DNA of 7,467 bases, taken from positions 1 to 7,467 of the forward strand of contig UQAB01000044.1 of the NCBI GenBank assembly GCA_900538765.1, in the 5' to 3' direction. How positions within the stretch are numbered: position 1 is the stretch's first letter; each line of letters starts with the position of its first letter. The notes below the pieces were generated by a model, which saw only the letters and a program-made list of their open reading frames with translations, ran no database searches and had not been told where the DNA came from. Both the position numbers and the translations under genes were made by a program. The stretch comes from an uncultured Azospirillum sp. (GTDB taxonomy: Bacteria > Pseudomonadota > Alphaproteobacteria > RF32 > CAG-239). Below, one piece after another: positions 4,350-7,467 of this stretch.

Positions 4350-5678
4350 TTGAATTTTGAAAATATTACCAATCAGCTGAAAAATCTGACAGCAACCGAA
4401 TATTTCGGACGGGTGACTGCGGTGCAGGGGCTGTTTGTGGAAGTCAGCGGCATTCGTTCGACTCTGAGTATCGGCGACCGTTGCAATGTCCGCACCATGC
4501 AGGGAAAAAGCGTTCCCTGTGAGTTGGTGAGTTTTAAGGACGACCGCCTGCTGCTGATGCCTTACGGCGCTTTACAGGGGATAGGACCGGGTTGCCGCGT
4601 GGATGTGGAAAACGCCGCGCCGGTGATTTATCCGCATCCGTCGTGGCTGGGGCGCATTGTTAATGCCTTTGGCGAGGCTATTGACGGCAAAGGGCCGCTG
4701 ATTAAGGGTGACAGGCCTTATCTTATCAAAAATTCTCCGCCGCCGGCACAGTTCCGCGACCGGGTTAAGGGTAAAGTTGACCTCGGGGTGCGGGCGGTCA
4801 ATACTTTTCTGACAATCTGCAAGGGGCAGCGTATGGGCATTTTTGCCGGGTCGGGTGTGGGCAAGTCGACGCTGATGTCAATGATGGCTAAAAATACCGA
4901 CTCAGACATTGCCGTCATCGGGCTTATCGGTGAGCGCGGCCGTGAGGCTAAGGAGTTTGTCGAGGATGTTCTCGGCAAGGAGGGATTGGAAAAGTCGGTT
5001 CTGGTTTTGGCGACTTCCGACGAAAGTCCGCTGATGCGGCGGCAGGCCGCTTATACGGCGATGGCAGTGGCGGAATATTTTCGCGACCTTAACAAGAATG
5101 TTTTGTGCATGATGGATTCAATCACCCGCTTTGCCATGGCGCAGCGCGAGATTTCGCTCAGTATCGGTGAGCCGCCGGCTTCCAAGGGGTATACGCCGAG
5201 CGTGTTTGCCGAGTTGCCGCGGTTGTTGGAACGCGCCGGGCCGGGTGCCGGAAACGGGACGATTACCGGGCTGTTTACGGTTTTGGTAGACGGCGACGAT
5301 CACAACGAGCCGGTGGCGGATGCGGTGCGCGGCATTTTGGACGGGCATATTGTGCTTGACCGCGCGATTGCCGAGCGCAACCGTTATCCGGCGATTAACA
5401 TCCTGCGCTCGATTTCGCGTACCATGCCTGATTGCGATACGCCCGAAGAATATGCTCTGGTGGCCAAAGCCCGCAAGTATATTGCGGCTTATGAAGATAT
5501 GGCCGAGCTTATCCGTTTGGGTGCTTATAAAAAAGGCTCCAATGTCGAGGTGGACGAGGCGATTTTCTATTATCCGAAAATCGAGGAATTTCTGAGTCAG
5601 GGAAAAGGCGAGAAAGTGACGCTGGAAGAAGGCTATAAACAGTTGGCCGAGATTTTGGCCGCGCCGTATAAGGCATAA
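4350..5678 (+). CDS. fliI: Flagellar type III export ATPase FliI
   Basis: The 442-residue product is the cytoplasmic hexameric ATPase that powers or assists export of flagellar rod, hook and filament subunits. Its length is usual for FliI. An N-terminal beta-barrel-like domain (about 15-90) is followed by the F1-beta-like catalytic domain. Walker A is GSGVGKST (167-174, K172). GERGRE (194-199) carries the likely catalytic E195. Walker B is VLCMMD (251-256), running into SITRFAMAQRE. The signature PPASKGYTPSVFAELPRLLE spans 275-294, and DGHIVLDR spans 331-338. A helical domain (about 360-442) ends the protein. The start is a TTG supported by GGAGG (4340-4344) with 5-nt spacing; no nearby ATG fits the alignment to the family. 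fliJ follows 23 nt later, which supports flagellar FliI over a virulence-type SctN, though the paralogue cannot be excluded from sequence alone. No other flagellar gene is in the window. Confidence 0.95.
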   Translation: MNFENITNQLKNLTATEYFGRVTAVQGLFVEVSGIRSTLSIGDRCNVRTMQGKSVPCELVSFKDDRLLLMPYGALQGIGPGCRVDVENAAPVIYPHPSWLGRIVNAFGEAIDGKGPLIKGDRPYLIKNSPPPAQFRDRVKGKVDLGVRAVNTFLTICKGQRMGIFAGSGVGKSTLMSMMAKNTDSDIAVIGLIGERGREAKEFVEDVLGKEGLEKSVLVLATSDESPLMRRQAAYTAMAVAEYFRDLNKNVLCMMDSITRFAMAQREISLSIGEPPASKGYTPSVFAELPRLLERAGPGAGNGTITGLFTVLVDGDDHNEPVADAVRGILDGHIVLDRAIAERNRYPAINILRSISRTMPDCDTPEEYALVAKARKYIAAYEDMAELIRLGAYKKGSNVEVDEAIFYYPKIEEFLSQGKGEKVTLEEGYKQLAEILAAPYKA

Positions 5679-5701
5679 GGCAAGGTACAGGGCAGGGGCT
5701 G

Positions 5702-6118
5702 ATGAAAAGTTCGCTTAAAACACTGGCGCGGATTCAGAAGTTCAACATTGACGAGCAGCGCAAAAAGCTGAATGAGCAGCTGGCGGCTGAGGAAAAAATC
5801 GTTGCCGGGCTGCAGCACCTGGCCAAGCAGTTTGAGGCGGAGAAAGCCTTTGCCCGTGAGCATGAAAATGTCGGTGATTTCGGGGCTTATGTACAGCGTT
5901 ATCTGGAGCAAAAGGAAAATCTGGAGCAGGCGTTGGCGATGGTGCGGCTGAAAATTGCGGAAATCCGCGATGTTATTGCTGATATGTTCAAGGAACAGAA
6001 GACCTATGAGATTGTCGACAAAAATCGGGAAGAGCGCGCGGCAAAAGAAGAAGAACATAAAACGCAGCAGACCCTTGATGAAATCGGAACCAATAACTAT
6101 ATTAAACATCAGAAATAA
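5702..6118 (+). CDS. fliJ: Flagellar export protein FliJ
   Basis: The 138-residue product is almost entirely an antiparallel coiled coil: heptad-like runs about 5-60 and 70-125 are joined near GDFGAYVQ (58-65). There is no signal peptide or membrane segment. FliJ is the small cytoplasmic stalk protein that inserts into the FliI hexamer and links it to the export gate FlhA. It is poorly conserved in sequence, so the call rests on length, coiled-coil character, charged composition and the position 23 nt after fliI. AGGGG at 5694-5698 is a slightly close ribosome site. The pair is probably cotranscribed. The last ~45 bases also carry a likely promoter for the next gene. Confidence 0.85.
   Translation: MKSSLKTLARIQKFNIDEQRKKLNEQLAAEEKIVAGLQHLAKQFEAEKAFAREHENVGDFGAYVQRYLEQKENLEQALAMVRLKIAEIRDVIADMFKEQKTYEIVDKNREERAAKEEEHKTQQTLDEIGTNNYIKHQK
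6075..6103 (+). promoter_or_regulatory. Likely sod promoter inside the end of fliJ
   Basis: TTGATG (6075-6080) and TATATT (6098-6103) stand 17 nt apart within the last codons of fliJ. Initiation near 6110 would give a leader of about 34 nt before the ATG at 6144. The same hexamer pair drives the periplasmic coiled-coil gene (1507-1534). This would let the dismutase be expressed independently of flagellar control. Confidence 0.55.
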
Positions 6119-6130
6119 CAAATTTTAGAA

Positions 6131-6136
6131 AAGGAG
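6131..6136 (+). promoter_or_regulatory. Ribosome binding site deciding the sod start
   Basis: AAGGAG is 7 nt from the ATG at 6144 but only 1 nt from the in-frame ATG at 6138. Only the downstream start has workable spacing. It yields MAIEFPALPY, matching the usual N-terminus of Fe-superoxide dismutases (E. coli SodB begins MSFELPALPY). Confidence 0.8.
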
Positions 6137-6143
6137 CATGATT

Positions 6144-6734
6144 ATGGCTATTGAATTTCCGGCACTGCCTTACGCCTCGGACGCACTGGAACCGTATATT
6201 TCAACGACAACGATGGAATTTCATTACGGCAAGCACCACAAGGCTTATGTTGACAATTTGAACAAGCTTATTGCTGGGACACCGTTTGCTGATTTGTCGT
6301 TGGAGGAGATTATCAAAGAAACAGCCGGGAATGAAAAGTTTCAGGCGATTTTCAACAATGCGGCGCAGGCCTGGAACCACAATTTCTTCTGGCACTGCAT
6401 GAGCGCGGACGGCGGCAAGGCTCCGAAAGGTGTGCTGCTGAAAAAGATTGAGGATGCTTTCGGCTCTTATGACCAGTTTTGCGAAGACTTTACCAATGCT
6501 GCTGTATCGCAGTTCGGTTCAGGCTGGGCGTGGCTGGTTGAGGACAAGGACGGCAAGCTGTCGATTCTGAAGACCGCCAATGCCGACACCCCGCTGGCGC
6601 ATGGTTTGAAAGCCCTGTTGACGGTCGATGTCTGGGAGCACGCTTATTATCTGGATTATCAGAATCGCCGCGCGGATTTTGTAAAGACATTTCTGACGCA
6701 CTTAGCACAGGTACGACCTGTTGCGGCAAGTTAG
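6144..6734 (+). CDS. sodB: Fe-type superoxide dismutase with an atypical C-terminus
   Basis: The 196-residue product converts superoxide to hydrogen peroxide and oxygen in the cytoplasm. The metal ligands are all visible: H27 (in FHYGKHH), H79 (in QAWNHNFFW), D162 and H166 (in VDVWEHAYY). Fe-type is favoured by Q75 in NNAAQAWNH and by Ala in ANADTPL where Mn enzymes have Gln; some family members are cambialistic, so the metal is not certain. FGSGWAWL (124-131) is also typical. The protein follows the family up to FVKTFLTHLA and then ends QVRPVAAS. Family members usually continue with a conserved NW-x-F-V segment, as in E. coli NWEFVAKNLAA. Those last codons and the TAG lie in a dispersed repeat. 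The metal site is intact, so activity is likely, but stability or dimer packing may differ. It follows fliJ by 25 nt and has its own likely promoter and terminator. Confidence 0.95.
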   Translation: MAIEFPALPYASDALEPYISTTTMEFHYGKHHKAYVDNLNKLIAGTPFADLSLEEIIKETAGNEKFQAIFNNAAQAWNHNFFWHCMSADGGKAPKGVLLKKIEDAFGSYDQFCEDFTNAAVSQFGSGWAWLVEDKDGKLSILKTANADTPLAHGLKALLTVDVWEHAYYLDYQNRRADFVKTFLTHLAQVRPVAAS

Positions 6735-6776
6735 CTGTTGGTTGTCCTGTGCATAAAGAGGCGCGATGTTTAGGTG
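6706..6776 (+). repeat. Dispersed repeat, copy 2, overlapping the sod stop codon
   Basis: It matches copy 1 in two blocks: 6706-6720 with 4034-4048 (12 of 15), and 6723-6776 with 4067-4120 (about 42 of 54, ungapped), counted by eye. Sixteen bases of copy 1 are missing between the blocks. Its left end falls in the codon for A188 of the dismutase, so it encodes QVRPVAAS and the TAG stop. As at copy 1, it sits at or just past the 3' end of a gene. Confidence 0.6.
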
Positions 6777-6804
6777 GTACCGGCCACTTGTTGGTGGACA
6801 AATG

Positions 6805-6836
6805 AAAAGGAACTGATTTTTTTTCAGTTCCTTTTT
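6805..6836. terminator. Bidirectional terminator after sod
   Basis: AAAAGGAACTGA (6805-6816) pairs perfectly with TCAGTTCCTTTT (6824-6835) around a seven-T loop, and T continues to 6836. It lies 70 nt past the sod stop. In the reverse direction it lies 57 nt past the stop of the convergent gene at 6893. Its outer A/T pairs give a U run on both strands, so it probably serves both genes. Confidence 0.85.
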
Positions 6837-6892
6837 GGTTATTTTCATGGCTTCTGTTGTGACATATCTTATCTTTATTAATATGCCTGGTC

Positions 6893-7467
6893 TTATTTGC
6901 AAGCCGGAGCATTATCAACTGTTGTTGTCCCGTAGTTACCTATGCACTCCTCACTGGTGACTTCACATTTTCCATTACGGGCTCCATAAGTTCGGCGTAT
7001 TTTACAGGTTTTTCCGATATATGTTGTTCCCTCGCAATAGTATTCATAAACCATATTAAAAGTTTTCTCCGATTCACATTGAACTTCAGGGGTTTCTGGT
7101 GAAGAGTTGCCATTTCCCGAGTTGTTAGAAGAGTTGCCATTTCCCGAGCTGCCTGAACCGCTGCCGGAAGGAAATTGGGGAGCTTCTGATTGGCATCGAT
7201 AACAGGCTGAGCCGCATTCTGTTGTCGAAATTTTGACTTTTCTCTCACCGATGGAACAGAAGACAGATTTTGACCCTGACGAACAGGTATCGGAACAACA
7301 ATTTTTGCAAGATGAATAAGTCGTCTGCCCGTTGACAGTGCAAGATGTTGCCCCGGCAGCGCCGCCGCATTCGCAGGATTTGTACGAACTCGGACATTGG
7401 CAGGACGCATATTTTCCGCCGCAGGCCTCGCCCACGCCGCTCTGCGGATAGGTACAGGTCACAAGAT
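6893..7467 (-). CDS. C-terminal part of a cysteine-rich, probably surface protein (partial)
   Basis: The reading frame is open to the right edge, so only the last ~191 residues are visible. The GTG near the edge (7460-7462) is not a credible start: it has no room for a ribosome site and the frame continues upstream. About 21 cysteines occur in the visible part. The first ~95 residues hold most of them, in short motifs such as ACGGKYASCQC, SCECGG and CKNCCSDTC. A low-complexity Ser/Gly/Asn linker follows, containing a duplicated SGNGNSSNN-type unit, and then a second small Cys domain (VQC, YYC, TC, KC, EC) ending APACK. Cysteine density and the flexible linker fit an exported, disulfide-stabilised surface protein; any signal peptide would lie off-window. 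Function is unknown. It has general similarity of style to the Cys-rich head of the protein at 100-996. It is convergent with sod. Confidence 0.75.
   Translation of the reverse strand, partial: LVTCTYPQSGVGEACGGKYASCQCPSSYKSCECGGAAGATSCTVNGQTTYSSCKNCCSDTCSSGSKSVFCSIGERKVKISTTECGSACYRCQSEAPQFPSGSGSGSSGNGNSSNNSGNGNSSPETPEVQCESEKTFNMVYEYYCEGTTYIGKTCKIRRTYGARNGKCEVTSEECIGNYGTTTVDNAPACK
7101..7148 (-). repeat. 27-bp tandem duplication in the linker of the Cys-rich protein
   Basis: A 21-bp sequence at 7101-7121 recurs exactly at 7128-7148, giving a 27-bp (nine-codon) period. In protein terms the unit is SGNGNSS plus two linker residues. The in-frame period means copy-number change would lengthen or shorten the linker without a frameshift. 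Confidence 0.8.

Noticed and set aside
4350..5678. Reading the ATPase as an F1 beta subunit or virulence-type SctN
   Set aside because: F1 beta would be flanked by atp genes and have different motif spacing. The adjacent FliJ-like coiled-coil gene favours flagellar FliI, though SctN is not strictly excluded.
6138..6143. Upstream in-frame ATG for superoxide dismutase
   Set aside because: It is only 1 nt from AAGGAG, too close to be used. The ATG at 6144 has 7-nt spacing and matches the family N-terminus.
7101..7148. CRISPR-like repeats
   Set aside because: There are only two units of 21 bp separated by 6 bp inside a coding region, with the period a multiple of three. It is a coding tandem repeat.
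7460..7462. GTG as the start of the right-edge Cys-rich gene
   Set aside because: The frame is open to the window edge, the motif pattern suggests the Cys-rich region continues, and no ribosome site can be seen.

Overview
The window looks like a chromosomal segment of a Gram-negative, probably flagellated bacterium, most likely an uncultured host- or gut-associated alphaproteobacterium. This rests on a fliI-fliJ pair, an Fe-type superoxide dismutase, several exported proteins with classical signal peptides, and cysteine-rich secreted proteins of a kind I recall from gut Alphaproteobacteria. The taxonomic call is inference.

Layout, left to right. (1) 1-99: the terminator of an off-window gene and a short GC-rich palindrome. 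(2) 100-996 (+): a secreted cysteine-rich protein with a DUF1566-like C-terminal domain. It converges, over a shared terminator, on 1081-1473 (-), a small periplasmic Ala/Lys/Glu coiled-coil protein. (3) 1597-3342 (-): three unrelated-looking genes of unknown function (241, 99 and 152 aa). Each has its own TTGACA-type promoter and its own hairpin terminator, and none has a Shine-Dalgarno sequence. All three share an A/T-rich leader motif, so the block reads as a row of autonomous cassettes. (4) 3474-4001 (+): a small P-loop (nucleotide kinase-like) protein, divergent from the cassettes. (5) 4002-4349: a gene-free GC-rich stretch holding one copy of a dispersed repeat. (6) 4350-6118 (+): fliI (TTG start) and fliJ, the flagellar export ATPase and its coiled-coil partner, an operon-like pair. 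(7) 6144-6734 (+): Fe-superoxide dismutase, with a likely promoter inside the end of fliJ. A second copy of the repeat runs through its stop codon. (8) 6893-7467 (-): the C-terminal part of a very cysteine-rich, probably surface-exposed protein that leaves the window.

The two observations most worth following are these. The repeat appears to have replaced the conserved C-terminal segment of the superoxide dismutase and supplied its stop codon. The three minus-strand cassettes share a promoter, SD-less leader and terminator architecture, in contrast to every neighbouring gene whose start lies in the window, all of which carry a purine-rich SD. No CRISPR array, tRNA, rRNA or transposase was seen.
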